Below are positions 1 through 9,046 of a stretch of 64,000 bases of DNA, piece after piece. Made by a program: the position numbers and the translations under genes. The stretch covers positions 1-64,000 of the forward strand of contig NZ_UCNW01000009.1 in the NCBI RefSeq assembly GCF_900474185.1. Reading direction: 5' to 3'. The stretch comes from Synechococcus sp. UW69. Lineage in GTDB: Bacteria; Cyanobacteriota; Cyanobacteriia; PCC-6307; Cyanobiaceae. Below the pieces are notes generated by a model. That model was not told the origin of the DNA, did not search any database, and was given only the letters and a program-made list of their open reading frames with translations. Positions within the stretch are counted from its first letter, which is position 1, and every line of letters starts with the position of its first letter.

Positions 1-211
1 ACGTCGAACCATCCCCGCTGTGGCGCGCGTCCTACAGCGATCGTCATGAGAGGTGCTTCATGATCCGTTACATGAGCGAGCCTAGGGGGGGATCACCGAA
101 ATGGGGCGGCTCCCCGCACCTAATTGCAAGGGATGAGTAGAAATGCGCATTTCTGAACCGACGGGATGCCGCCCCCTCCGCGAAGATGACGCATCGATCT
201 TTTCCAACGCT
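1..211. other. Left edge, no assigned gene
   Basis: Upstream flank of the UPF0367 gene. A forward frame is open from the window edge to a TAG at 138-140, and another ends with TGA at 45-47. Either could be the last codons of a gene that begins outside the window, but I recognise neither and cannot choose between them. Confidence 0.3.
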
Positions 212-475
212 GTGTACGTCATCGAACTGGCCCTGCGCATGAGTCCTCTCCCTGTGTCTGTCCAGCGGAAAGAACTGGCTGATGCCGATGCGCTGTATCA
301 GCAGATCCGCCAAGCCATCGACCACAGCCAACCCCGTCTCCTGGAGCTCACCTGCGAGAAAGTGGAGGGAAAAAAAGTGACGCTGCTGGTTAGTGAGATT
401 CTCGCTGTTCAGCTTTATGAGAAGGCTTCGGCGACGGGTGGCAGCAAGCGACCCGGCTTTTCCTTTGATTCCTGA
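212..475 (+). CDS. UPF0367 family protein
   Basis: Small cyanobacterial protein of about 87 residues. It matches the UPF0367 pattern as I remember it: a YVIELAL start, then SVQRK, then the conserved block LLELTCEK, then SEILAVQL near the C-terminus. The function of the family is unknown. I place the start at the GTG at 212 because the family begins at the YVI strand; the frame stays open upstream to an ATG at 143, but those extra residues do not look conserved. The 3' end may overlap the following ABC ATPase gene, depending on that gene's start. Confidence 0.75.
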   Translation: MYVIELALRMSPLPVSVQRKELADADALYQQIRQAIDHSQPRLLELTCEKVEGKKVTLLVSEILAVQLYEKASATGGSKRPGFSFDS

Positions 476-1154
476 AACCGCCACCGCTCAACTGAGCGTT
501 GAGGCCGTCAGCCATCGTTGGCCGAACGGCCATCAGGCCCTCGATCGCTGCAACCTCGTGATCCCAGGCCCTGGCCTATGGATGCTGGTGGGAAGCAACG
601 GAAGCGGCAAAAGCACCCTGTTCCGCCTGATTTCAAGACTTTTGGAACCGCAGAGCGGACAAATTCACTGCCGAACCAAAACTGCTCTGGTCTTTCAAAA
701 CCCCGACCATCAACTGTTGCTTCCCAGTTGCGGCAGTGACCTGATGCTCGGGATGGACTCCCAAGGGCTGGGGAGGCAACGCCAAAGCGCAGTGCGTGAC
801 CTGCTGAAACAGTTCGGCCTCGCTGAGATGGAGAACCGACCCATTCACAGCCTCAGCGGCGGCCAGAAACAACGCCTGGCCATCGCTGGAGCCCTGGCGA
901 GTGACGCCGGCCTGCTGCTGCTAGACGAACCGACCGCCCTGCTAGACCCCGAGAGTCAGACCACGGTGCTGAATACCGTGCAACGCCTTTGCAGAGACGC
1001 CATCCAACCGATCACAGCCCTTTGGATCACCCACAGGCTGGGGGAGTTGAGCTTCGCTGACGGTGCAGCCCGCATGCGCGATGGTCGAATTGGCCCCTGG
1101 ACGAGTGGAAGGGAACTGCAACGACGCTTGCAGGGCGGCGCATTCGAGAGGTAA
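465..1154 (+). CDS. ECF/CbiO-type ABC transporter ATP-binding protein
   Basis: Nucleotide-binding subunit of an ABC transporter that hydrolyses ATP at the membrane. Walker A (GSNGSGKST), Q-loop (VFQNPDHQ), signature ([15 protein letters not shown]), Walker B ([12 protein letters not shown]) and the switch His (WITHR) are all present. The NPDHQ Q-loop and the overall shape resemble CbiO/EcfA ATPases of energy-coupling-factor importers for metals or vitamins; the substrate cannot be read from this subunit. No membrane partner is adjacent. The frame is open from an ATG at 393, but that would overlap the UPF0367 gene by 83 bases. The TTG at 465 overlaps by only 11 and is preferred, weakly. Confidence 0.8.
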   Translation: MIPETATAQLSVEAVSHRWPNGHQALDRCNLVIPGPGLWMLVGSNGSGKSTLFRLISRLLEPQSGQIHCRTKTALVFQNPDHQLLLPSCGSDLMLGMDSQGLGRQRQSAVRDLLKQFGLAEMENRPIHSLSGGQKQRLAIAGALASDAGLLLLDEPTALLDPESQTTVLNTVQRLCRDAIQPITALWITHRLGELSFADGAARMRDGRIGPWTSGRELQRRLQGGAFER

Positions 1155-1170
1155 GGTCTCCGGGAGCCAT

Positions 1171-1242
1171 TCCTCGGTAGCTCAGCGGTAGAGCGGTCGA
1201 CTGTTAATCGATTGGTCGCAGGTTCGAATCCCGCCCGGGGAG
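1171..1242 (+). tRNA. tRNA-Asn (GTT)
   Basis: A 72-base cloverleaf. The acceptor stem TCCTCGG pairs with CCGGGGA with one G-T wobble, the D arm is GCTC/GAGC, the anticodon arm is GTCGA-CTGTTAA-TCGAT giving anticodon GTT, and the T loop is TTCGAAT. Discriminator base is G and CCA is not encoded. The T stem GCAGG/CCCGC has one A-C mismatch. The gene is followed directly by a strong terminator. Confidence 0.95.
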
Positions 1243-1246
1243 CTTT

Positions 1247-1275
1247 AAAGCCACAGCAGATGCTGTGGCTTTTTT
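1247..1275 (+). terminator. Rho-independent terminator after tRNA-Asn
   Basis: Perfect 12-base-pair stem AAAGCCACAGCA / TGCTGTGGCTTT with a GA loop, followed by a T run. It begins 5 bases after the tRNA and ends its transcript. Confidence 0.9.
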
Positions 1276-1523
1276 ATTGACAAAAAAAGGAATTTCGTGA
1301 CGGGTGATTGCCCGAAGCGGAAGACTTCCTAAACAGCCGATCGAGAAACAAAACTAAAAAAGCCTTCACATCGCTGTCACTGCAGACGATTTCCTGCAAA
1401 CAAGCCCATCACTGACTCGCCAGCCAAAATCTGCAGACACTTGAAAAGCTTGAGAGAATCTGCGCAGCGTTAATCCCGACAGACAAGCGCTCCTTTTTCT
1501 CCAGCCGCATTGCCGCCGAACCA
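1276..1523. other. Leader region upstream of rpaA, no gene seen
   Basis: About 250 bases, relatively A-rich, between the tRNA terminator and rpaA. No convincing coding frame or structured RNA was found. It presumably holds the rpaA promoter and 5' leader, but no -35/-10 pair was clear enough to mark. Confidence 0.5.
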
Positions 1524-2312
1524 ATGAAGCCTTGCATCCTGCTAATCGAAGATGACCAGGACATGCGCGACCTGGTGAGCGGTCATCTGGAGCACAGTGG
1601 CTTCGACGTGCAGCGCGCCGACGACGGCATCAAAGGTCAGGCCCTTGCTCTCCAATACACCCCCGATCTGATCCTGCTGGATCTGATGCTGCCGAAGGTG
1701 GACGGTCTCACCCTTTGTCAGCGTCTGCGGCGAGATGAGCGCACAGCGGGAATACCGATCCTGATGCTTACAGCTCTGGGTGGCACCAAGGACAAAGTCA
1801 GCGGTTTCAATTCAGGTGCCGATGACTACCTGACCAAACCCTTCGATCTGGAGGAGCTTCAGGTCAGGGTCAAGGCCTTGCTGCGTCGCAGTGATCGTGC
1901 ACCCGTTGGATCGAGCAATCACAACGAAATCCTCAGCTACGGCCCCCTCACCCTGGTGCCCGAGCGCTTTGAAGCCATTTGGTTCGATCAACCCGTGAGG
2001 CTCACGCACCTGGAGTTCGAACTTCTCCACTGCCTGCTCCAGCGTCACGGACAGACCGTGGCTCCCTCTTTGATCCTCAAGGAAGTCTGGGGCTACGAGC
2101 CTGATGACGACATTGAGACCATCCGTGTGCATGTCAGGCACTTGCGGACCAAGTTGGAACCCGATCCCCGCAAGCCACGGTTCATCAAGACGGTGTATGG
2201 AGCGGGCTACTGCCTCGAACTCCCCACTAGCGCCCAGATGGATGGCCTTGAGGACGTCGTGGCGATGGCCCGCGAAGAACGCAAGCAGCAAGGGGATCGG
2301 GCCTCGGCCTGA
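1524..2312 (+). CDS. rpaA: Response regulator RpaA (OmpR family)
   Basis: Output regulator of the cyanobacterial circadian system, phosphorylated by SasA in model species and controlling class I circadian genes; also linked to phycobilisome-photosystem coupling. The receiver domain (about residues 4-118) has the acidic pair EDD, the phospho-acceptor Asp in [13 protein letters not shown], and the switch and Lys in MLTALG and LTKPF. A winged-helix OmpR DNA-binding domain follows (about 140-235) with [20 protein letters not shown] and GAGYCLELP. The stretches ILSYGPLTL and ERFEAIWF are RpaA-type and separate it from RpaB, which lies at 8300. Length 262 aa is normal, with a charged tail. Confidence 0.9.
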   Translation: MKPCILLIEDDQDMRDLVSGHLEHSGFDVQRADDGIKGQALALQYTPDLILLDLMLPKVDGLTLCQRLRRDERTAGIPILMLTALGGTKDKVSGFNSGADDYLTKPFDLEELQVRVKALLRRSDRAPVGSSNHNEILSYGPLTLVPERFEAIWFDQPVRLTHLEFELLHCLLQRHGQTVAPSLILKEVWGYEPDDDIETIRVHVRHLRTKLEPDPRKPRFIKTVYGAGYCLELPTSAQMDGLEDVVAMAREERKQQGDRASA

Positions 2313-2329
2313 CCAGGTCAGACGGCCTG

Positions 2330-3271
2330 TTAAACGGATGGCGTGAGATCCAGAAGCGCCACCTCCCAGGCCAAACGAGGCTGGACAAAAGAGAGCAGCT
2401 GACCGCGCAGCATGTCCAGTCGCTTGAGCATCGCAGCGGAGCTACCGCAGTGCCAAAGCCGATGTTGCCACCAGCCGATCAGCCACAGCTGCTGCTCGCC
2501 ATCAAGGGCTTCGCACAGATCGCGCGCTAACGACAGCGCCTCCATCGGATTGGCAGGCAGCGCGTTGAAGCGCTGAACCAACTCCTCAGGGACACCCGCC
2601 AGGCTGCGGCGATGGTCGATCAAAGCGCCTGGAGAACCGGCAGCCAGCGCCAGCAATTCTGGCGCGTCTTGAGCCATGGCACCGGTGCGTTCGAGCACTT
2701 GTGCCATGGCCTCGGGATTGAGCCTGAGAAAACGGATCAACTGACAACGGGAGCGAATGGTGCTGAGCAGCCGCTCAGGGGCTGATGTCAACAGGATCAG
2801 CACCCCATGGCCTGGTTCCTCCAACGTTTTCAGCAGAGCGTTTGCCGCTGCCTCCGCCATCGCTTCGGCGGCTTCAATCACCACCATGCCTCGCTGGGCC
2901 TCCACGGGCTGCCGTGCCAAACAGCGGCCAATGTCTCGAATCTGCTCCAACCGCAACTGTGGCGGGGTGCGGCGACTGAGTCCCGCCTCCTCGGCTTCCG
3001 CACGGGTGAGCAAACGCCCCTGATGCTGATACGTGGGCTCCACCCAAAGCAGGTCAGGGTGATTGCGCTCCAGCAAGCGTCGCCGCTCCCGGGCAGAGGG
3101 CTGACCATCGGCCAGCAGACCCTCCAGAAAACGCACTGCCGTCAGTTGACGCCCGACCCCCTCAGGGCCGGCGAAGAGGTAGGCCGGTGCCACGCGCCCC
3201 TGGGCGAGGGCTGCCGACAGCAGATCAACGGCGAGGGGCTGGCCGATCAGATCCTCAAACAGCGCGCTCAA
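2330..3271 (-). CDS. holB: DNA polymerase III delta' subunit
   Basis: Clamp-loader subunit of the replicative polymerase. The N-terminus (FEDLIGQPLAVDLL, then APAYLFAGPEGVGR) is the AAA+ fold of DnaX/HolB proteins. NALLKTLEEPG and LLSTIRSRCQLIRF are the conserved sensor and SRC motifs. The P-loop GPEGVGRQ lacks the GKT sequence, as is common in delta' subunits, which do not hydrolyse ATP. 313 aa. It overlaps the stop of tmk by 4 bases, and the tmk-holB pair is a common bacterial arrangement. Transcribed with the upstream copper ATPase gene. Confidence 0.88.
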   Translation of the reverse strand: MSALFEDLIGQPLAVDLLSAALAQGRVAPAYLFAGPEGVGRQLTAVRFLEGLLADGQPSARERRRLLERNHPDLLWVEPTYQHQGRLLTRAEAEEAGLSRRTPPQLRLEQIRDIGRCLARQPVEAQRGMVVIEAAEAMAEAAANALLKTLEEPGHGVLILLTSAPERLLSTIRSRCQLIRFLRLNPEAMAQVLERTGAMAQDAPELLALAAGSPGALIDHRRSLAGVPEELVQRFNALPANPMEALSLARDLCEALDGEQQLWLIGWWQHRLWHCGSSAAMLKRLDMLRGQLLSFVQPRLAWEVALLDLTPSV

Positions 3272-3897
3272 GCCAGATGCTCCTGAAGCTGATGTTCCAG
3301 AGCAGCACTGACGGCACTCGCTGACTGGTCAGCAGCGACGGAGCACCAGGAGCGCTGCTGCGCCAACTGCGCAAAACCCTGCGAGACCCGTTCCAGGAAT
3401 GCAGCTCCCTCCGCTTCGATGCGGTCTTGCTTGTCGCCAAGGCGCCGCTCAAGACTGGCTTGAACAGGAAGGCTCAGCCAGAGGGTGAGATCGGGCTGCA
3501 AGCCAGTGGTGGCGATCTGTTCAAGCCGTTGAATCAAGTCTCGATCCAAGCCACGGCCATAGCCCTGATACGCCAGGGTTGATCCCGCGAAGCGATCACT
3601 GAGAACCCAGTCGCCACGTTCCAGGGCCGGACGGATCAACGTTTCAACGTGCTGAGCCCGATCAGCGGCATACAGCAGCAACTCGGCGGTGGGGGCTGGT
3701 GCCTCCTGATCGACTGTATGCAGCAGGAGTTCACGAATCGAGCGTCCGAGGGGGGTCCCTCCGGGCTCACGGGTACAAACCAAAGAAGCGCCCTTCGGCA
3801 TCAGACCGCTTGTGGGCAACCAATCGACCAGATGACGGATCTGCGTGGTCTTGCCGCAGCCATCAATGCCCTCCAAAACAATGAGACGTCCAGTCAT
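3268..3897 (-). CDS. tmk: Thymidylate kinase
   Basis: Phosphorylates dTMP to dTDP in DNA precursor synthesis. The P-loop is LEGIDGCGKTTQ at residues 8-19, the dTMP-binding block is CTREPGGTPLG, and the DRY-like motif is SDRFAGSTLAYQGYGRG. 209 aa, the usual length. Its start overlaps the stop of the copper ATPase gene (3894) by 4 bases, and its stop overlaps holB by 4, so the three genes form a tightly packed reverse-strand operon. Confidence 0.93.
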   Translation of the reverse strand: MTGRLIVLEGIDGCGKTTQIRHLVDWLPTSGLMPKGASLVCTREPGGTPLGRSIRELLLHTVDQEAPAPTAELLLYAADRAQHVETLIRPALERGDWVLSDRFAGSTLAYQGYGRGLDRDLIQRLEQIATTGLQPDLTLWLSLPVQASLERRLGDKQDRIEAEGAAFLERVSQGFAQLAQQRSWCSVAADQSASAVSAALEHQLQEHLA

Positions 3898-6203
3898 GGC
3901 AAGCGAAGAGCCAAGGCATTCATCACCACGGTGATGGAACTCAAGGCCATCAGCAGCGCCGCCAGCGGAGGCGACAACAGCACGCCGTGGCTGGGGAGCA
4001 GGGCTCCTGCAGCAACGGGGAGAACGATGAGGTTGTAACCGAAGGCCCAGAACAGGTTCTGCCGCACCTTCACCAAAGTCCTGCGGGCCAGGCTGAGGGC
4101 TTCGGGAAGGTTGTCGAGCCGATCGCCAAGCAGCACAAGACCAGCGGAGTCCTGCGCGATCTGCGTTCCAGTACCGATGGCGATCCCAAGATCAGCCGCG
4201 GCCAAAGCCGGCGCATCGTTAATGCCGTCGCCCACCATCGCCACCCGCTCGAGCTGACGCAGCTGCTCGAGGCGTTGCAGCTTCTGCTCCGGGAGCATCT
4301 GCCAGCCCAGATCATGAGCCGCGAAACCCAACTGCTGACCGAGGCGGCGGACGGCCGCCTCCCGGTCACCGCTGAAGACCGAAAGGGTCAGACCATGGCC
4401 CCGCAGGCGTTGCAGCGCAGGAGCGACATCCGGACGAATCTGATCCTCGATCTGAATCAGTCCCAATAGGCGATCACCCATAGCAACCGCCACCACCGAG
4501 CCTTCAGCCGCAGAGAGCCAGCCCTGAGCTGATGGGGAGATGTCCACACCCTGCGCCACCAACCAGTCGGGCTTTCCGACACGAAGCCTGGCCGACGCAC
4601 CATCCACATAACCTTCCAGCCCCTGACCGGACACAGTGCGCACGTCATCGCACTCCAGCAGTTGGAGCTCCCGGCCCTGGGCCTCCTGCAGCAGGGCATA
4701 GGCCAAAGGGTGACGGCTGGTTTGCTCCAAGCTGGCGGCGAGTTGCAACAAACGATCCGGGTCATCCCCATGCACATCGGTCACCAGAGGGCGACCCAAG
4801 GTGAGGGTGCCGGTTTTGTCGAAGACCACATGATCCAGACCCGCGGCGGTTTCGATCACATCGCCACCGCGGAACAGCCAACCGCGCCGCGCTGCCAAGC
4901 CGGTGGCCACCGTAATCACGGTTGGAGTTGCCAGACCGAGGGCGCAGGGGCAGGCGACAACAAGCACAGCGATCGACAGTTGCAAGGCCAGACCAATCGG
5001 GGTACTTGCTCCACGTCCCAACCCCCCGTGATGCATCTCATGAGGCATCGCATGGTCATGGGGCATCCCGGGCGCTGAAGCCTGCAGGACCTGGGGCCAA
5101 TGCTCCGCACCGAACAACCACCAGAACAGAAACGTTGCGAGAGCCAGGCCAATAACGCCATAGCAAAAGCGGCCCGCCACACGATCGGCAAGGCCCTGGA
5201 TGGGGGCCCGACGGGCCTGGGCCTGCTCCACCAAGCGAATGATCCGGGCAAGAGCGGTTTCGGCGCCAACTCGGGTGACCTTGAACACCAGGGTTGCCTC
5301 CAAATTGAGGCTGCCGGACGACAACTCGATGCCGGGCTCTGCCTGCAACGGCAAGGGCTCACCAGTAAGGCTCGACACATCAACGGCCGAAGCCCCCTCA
5401 AGCACCACTCCATCCACCGGCACGCGGTCACCCGCCAGCAACTGAACGGTTTCACCGGGTCGCAGAGCCCCGACGCGCACCTCACGAATCGCGCCGTCGG
5501 GCAACAACAGGCGAGCCGTGTCCGGCTGGAGCCGGGCCAGTTGCTGCAACGCCTGCCCGGTCCGAAAACGGGCCCGTTCCTCCAAGAAACGTCCAAGCAG
5601 GACGAAGCCCAGCAACATCACCGGTTCATTGAAAAAGCAGGGCCAACCCACCTGGGGCCAGACCAACGCCACCAGGCTCGCCACATAGGCACTGCTCACC
5701 CCCAGGCCCACGAGGGAGTCCATGCTGGGAGCCCCTGCACGGGCAGCGGCAACACCACCCACCAAGATCGGACGGCCTGGCCCGAGCAGAGCCACCGTTG
5801 CAAGCGTGGCGTGGAAGGAAAGGGTGCCGATCAGAGGCAGCGACAGCTGCCCTGCCTCACTGAGATGCCCAAGCACAGACAGCAGCAGCAGTAGTAGGGC
5901 AACCATCAGCTGTCGCCATTGCTGCCACCAGCCCGGCAATGCTTGGCTGGCAGCCGCCGCACCGATCGGGTCGTCCAAAGCGCGCTCTTTGGCTGGGAAG
6001 CCCCTGTCTGCAAGGGCTTTCAATACCCCAGCAACATCACTCTCACCCGCGGTGAGATCGAGCCAGGCCGAGCGGCTGACCAGATTCACATCGGCACGCT
6101 GGACACCAGGCTGGTCCAAGAGGGTGGTTTCAACAGCGCGAACGCAACCGCCGCATTTCATCCCTTCCACATCCAGGACGACGGTCTGAACCGCAGGGCT
6201 CAC
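3894..6203 (-). CDS. Copper-translocating P1B-type ATPase
   Basis: Heavy-metal P-type ATPase of 769 aa, probably moving Cu(I). One N-terminal metal-binding domain carries GMKCGGC (residues 14-20). The transmembrane metal site is the CPC motif in [11 protein letters not shown], the phosphorylated Asp lies in DKTGTL, the P1B-type His-Pro is in [10 protein letters not shown], and the hinge is [10 protein letters not shown]. It resembles cyanobacterial CtaA and PacS, which feed copper to plastocyanin and cytochrome oxidase; I cannot tell which of the two this is. The external loop just before the CPC helix is rich in His and Met ([15 protein letters not shown]), a possible metal-collecting segment. 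First gene of the reverse-strand run with tmk and holB. Confidence 0.9.
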   Translation of the reverse strand: MSPAVQTVVLDVEGMKCGGCVRAVETTLLDQPGVQRADVNLVSRSAWLDLTAGESDVAGVLKALADRGFPAKERALDDPIGAAAASQALPGWWQQWRQLMVALLLLLLSVLGHLSEAGQLSLPLIGTLSFHATLATVALLGPGRPILVGGVAAARAGAPSMDSLVGLGVSSAYVASLVALVWPQVGWPCFFNEPVMLLGFVLLGRFLEERARFRTGQALQQLARLQPDTARLLLPDGAIREVRVGALRPGETVQLLAGDRVPVDGVVLEGASAVDVSSLTGEPLPLQAEPGIELSSGSLNLEATLVFKVTRVGAETALARIIRLVEQAQARRAPIQGLADRVAGRFCYGVIGLALATFLFWWLFGAEHWPQVLQASAPGMPHDHAMPHEMHHGGLGRGASTPIGLALQLSIAVLVVACPCALGLATPTVITVATGLAARRGWLFRGGDVIETAAGLDHVVFDKTGTLTLGRPLVTDVHGDDPDRLLQLAASLEQTSRHPLAYALLQEAQGRELQLLECDDVRTVSGQGLEGYVDGASARLRVGKPDWLVAQGVDISPSAQGWLSAAEGSVVAVAMGDRLLGLIQIEDQIRPDVAPALQRLRGHGLTLSVFSGDREAAVRRLGQQLGFAAHDLGWQMLPEQKLQRLEQLRQLERVAMVGDGINDAPALAAADLGIAIGTGTQIAQDSAGLVLLGDRLDNLPEALSLARRTLVKVRQNLFWAFGYNLIVLPVAAGALLPSHGVLLSPPLAALLMALSSITVVMNALALRLP

Positions 6204-6288
6204 AGGTGTTTACGCAACAGGGATCATTACGAGCAGGCTAGGTCGGGCTCTGATCCCGTCAGGATGGGGGCCAGTCCGCCGGAGCGCC

Positions 6289-6810
6289 GTGCCCCGCAGC
6301 AACCGCAACGACAACTTCATTGACAAGAGCTTCACGGTGATGGCGGACCTGATCGTCAAGCTGTTGCCGATCAATGCCCGCTCGAAGGAGGCCTACGTCT
6401 ATTACCGCGATGGCCTCTCCGCCCAGAACGATGGTGATTACGCCGAGGCGCTGGAGAACTATGAGGAGGCCCTGAAGCTTGAGGAGAACTCCACAGACCG
6501 GAGTGAAACCCTCAAGAACATGGCCATCATCTACATGTCCAACGGCGAGGAGGAGCGGGCCATCGAGACCTACCGCCAGGCTCTCGAAGAAAACCCAAAG
6601 CAACCCTCCTGCCTCAAGAACATGGGGCTGATCTACGAAAAGCGGGGGCGAATCGCCGAGGAAGGCGGTCGGCAGGACGAAGCCGATCGCTGGTTTGACC
6701 AGGCGGCCGATGTCTGGACCCAGGCCGTGCGCCTCAATCCCGGCGGTTATCTCGATATCGAGAACTGGTTGAAGTCAACAGGCCGCAGCAACGTCGACGT
6801 CTACTTCTGA
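6289..6810 (+). CDS. ycf3: Photosystem I assembly protein Ycf3
   Basis: TPR protein that acts as an assembly chaperone for photosystem I at the thylakoid. 173 aa, the family length. The N-terminus [19 protein letters not shown] is diagnostic, and three tetratricopeptide repeats cover about residues 35-150 ([39 protein letters not shown]). The start is a GTG at 6289. It lies between the copper ATPase (divergent) and radA (convergent; stop codons 2 bases apart). Confidence 0.95.
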   Translation: MPRSNRNDNFIDKSFTVMADLIVKLLPINARSKEAYVYYRDGLSAQNDGDYAEALENYEEALKLEENSTDRSETLKNMAIIYMSNGEEERAIETYRQALEENPKQPSCLKNMGLIYEKRGRIAEEGGRQDEADRWFDQAADVWTQAVRLNPGGYLDIENWLKSTGRSNVDVYF

Positions 6811-6811
6811 A

Positions 6812-8209
6812 TTAGGTCGGATCGGGCTGCACAGCATCACCGAGCGCCAGCACCAAGGCCTCGGTGACGTTATCGGCCTCCAGAAGAGCTAGATCAAGGC
6901 CCGACGCCAAATCTCCGAGGCCACTGCCCCGTGGCACGACAGCCCGTCGAAACCCCAGCCGTGCCGCTTCCTGGAGCCGCAACTCCAGCTGGCCGACAGG
7001 ACGCAGCTGCCCCCCCAAACCGAGCTCTCCGATCAATACCGTGCCCGCGGGAAGGGTGAGGTCTCTGAAGCTGGCAACCACCGCAGCAGCAACCCCCAGA
7101 TCCGCCGCTGGCTCCTCCACCTCCAGACCACCCGCAACGGCGAGGTAGCAATCGAAGCGCGAGAGCGGCAGTCCCATGTGCTTCTCGAGCACCGCAAGGA
7201 TCTGGTGCAAACGATTCGTGCCGATCCCTGTGGCCGTGCGTCGCGGGCTGGCATAGCTGGTGACATTCACCAGAGCCTGCAGATCCACCACCAGCGAACG
7301 CGTGCCCTCACAGGCCACGATCGTCGCAACACCGGACGCACGGGCATCGCTGAGGAACAGCTCACTGGGGTTGCCCACCTCGGCTAAGCCACCGCTCTGC
7401 ATCTCGAACAAACCCAACTCATGGGTGGCGCCAAAGCGGTTCTTGACGGCACGCAGCAGGCGGTGACTGGCGAACCTGTCACCTTCGAAGGTGAGCACGG
7501 CATCCACAAGGTGTTCCAACACCTTCGGGCCGGCCAGCATGCCTTCCTTGGTGACATGGCCCACCAACAGCAGGGAAATGTTCTGGCGTTTGGCCAACCG
7601 TTGCAGGGCAGCCGCACATTCGCGCACCTGGCCAACCGACCCCGGAGCACTGGTGAGATTGGCGTCATGCAAAGCCTGAATGCTGTCGATGATCGCCACA
7701 GCGGGGCGAAGCGCTTCCAGCTCTTCCAACACCAGTTCCAGATCGGTTTCGGCCAGCAACTGCAGCTCCGATGCACCTCCAGCGAGCCGCTGCCAGCGCA
7801 GCTTCACCTGCTGCGCCGACTCCTCAGCACTCACGTACAGCACCGATGCACCGGCCGCCATCGCCGAGGCGCTCTGCAGCAGCAATGTGCTCTTACCGAT
7901 CCCCGGATCGCCTCCGACGAGCACCAGAGAACCGGGTACAAGGCCTCCACCCAAAACACGGTCAAATTCAGCGGAACCGGTCGCCAGGCGCTGCAGCGGT
8001 TGATCCTCCAGCGAGGCCATGGCGGTGGACCGTCGCGGCGCAGCGGCCACCTCTGGATCCGGGGCACTGCGGCGACGACGGCCATCGACTGGAGGCTGAG
8101 ATTGCTCCACCAAGGAATTCCAGCTGCCGCACTCGGGGCAACGGCCAAAAAACTGTCGGGCACGGGCTCCGCAGACCTGACAGATAAAAACAGAGGTGGA
8201 CTTGGGCAC
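6812..8209 (-). CDS. radA: DNA repair protein RadA/Sms
   Basis: RecA-related ATPase that promotes branch migration of recombination intermediates. The order is typical: a zinc finger (CQVCGARARQFFGRCPECG, residues 10-28), a P-loop (GGDPGIGKSTLLLQ, about 99-112), a Walker B region (VAIIDSIQAL), the RadA-specific KNRFG motif, and a Lon-protease-like C-terminal domain (GLEVEEPAADLGVAAAV). 465 aa. Reverse strand, starting about 90 bases from the preferred rpaB start, so the two are divergent with a short shared promoter region. Confidence 0.95.
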   Translation of the reverse strand: MPKSTSVFICQVCGARARQFFGRCPECGSWNSLVEQSQPPVDGRRRRSAPDPEVAAAPRRSTAMASLEDQPLQRLATGSAEFDRVLGGGLVPGSLVLVGGDPGIGKSTLLLQSASAMAAGASVLYVSAEESAQQVKLRWQRLAGGASELQLLAETDLELVLEELEALRPAVAIIDSIQALHDANLTSAPGSVGQVRECAAALQRLAKRQNISLLLVGHVTKEGMLAGPKVLEHLVDAVLTFEGDRFASHRLLRAVKNRFGATHELGLFEMQSGGLAEVGNPSELFLSDARASGVATIVACEGTRSLVVDLQALVNVTSYASPRRTATGIGTNRLHQILAVLEKHMGLPLSRFDCYLAVAGGLEVEEPAADLGVAAAVVASFRDLTLPAGTVLIGELGLGGQLRPVGQLELRLQEAARLGFRRAVVPRGSGLGDLASGLDLALLEADNVTEALVLALGDAVQPDPT

Positions 8210-8299
8210 TGCGAACTGTGAAGAAAGTTGCCGTTGAATGAACGAATCAGGGGGCTGCCCTTTTATTTGTGGCGAGAAGTGACTAACGCCTCGTTGCCC

Positions 8300-9046
8300 A
8301 TGACGGCCACGGCTCCCACCAAGGAAACGATCCTCGTGGTCGACGACGAGGCATCGATCCGACGGATCCTGGAAACCCGGTTATCCATGATCGGGTACAA
8401 CGTAGTGACCGCCTGCGACGGAACCGAAGCCCTGGAATTGTTCCCGACCTGCACTCCCGACCTCGTGGTGCTGGACGTGATGATGCCGAAGCTGGACGGC
8501 TACGGCGTCTGCCAAGAGCTGCGCAAGGAGTCGGACGTACCCATCGTGATGCTGACGGCCCTCGGCGACGTGGCCGACCGGATCACAGGGCTTGAGCTTG
8601 GGGCCGATGACTACGTGGTGAAGCCCTTCAGCCCCAAGGAGCTGGAAGCCCGCATCCGCTGCGTGCTGCGACGGGTTGAGAAGGAACAGGTGGCGGGCAT
8701 CCCTAACTCCGGGGTCATTCAGGTGCTCGACTTGCGAATCGACACCAACAAACGCCAGGTATTCCGTGGCGACGAAAGGATCCGGCTGACAGGCATGGAA
8801 TTCAGCCTGCTGGAACTGCTGGTGAGCCGTTCCGGTGAACCGTTCAACCGCGGCGAAATCCTCAAAGAGGTTTGGGGTTACACCCCGGAACGCCACGTGG
8901 ATACCCGGGTGGTGGATGTTCATATCTCCCGGCTGCGATCCAAACTGGAGGATGATCCGGCCAATCCCGAGTTGATCCTCACAGCTCGGGGCACCGGCTA
9001 CCTGTTCCAGCGCATCGTCGATTCCGTTGCCTCCGAAGGTCCCTGA
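8300..9046 (+). CDS. rpaB: Response regulator RpaB (OmpR family, Ycf27)
   Basis: Essential cyanobacterial regulator that binds HLR1 sites and controls high-light and photosystem genes, paired with the NblS kinase in model species. The receiver has VVDDEASIRR, the Asp in VVLDVMMPKLDGYG, MLTALG and VVKPF. The DNA-binding domain carries [36 protein letters not shown] and the end RGTGYLFQRI, typical of RpaB/Ycf27. The frame continues upstream to a TTG at 8228, but the family starts near the ATG at 8300. The 3' end overlaps the open frame of plsX by 20 bases. Confidence 0.92.
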   Translation: MTATAPTKETILVVDDEASIRRILETRLSMIGYNVVTACDGTEALELFPTCTPDLVVLDVMMPKLDGYGVCQELRKESDVPIVMLTALGDVADRITGLELGADDYVVKPFSPKELEARIRCVLRRVEKEQVAGIPNSGVIQVLDLRIDTNKRQVFRGDERIRLTGMEFSLLELLVSRSGEPFNRGEILKEVWGYTPERHVDTRVVDVHISRLRSKLEDDPANPELILTARGTGYLFQRIVDSVASEGP

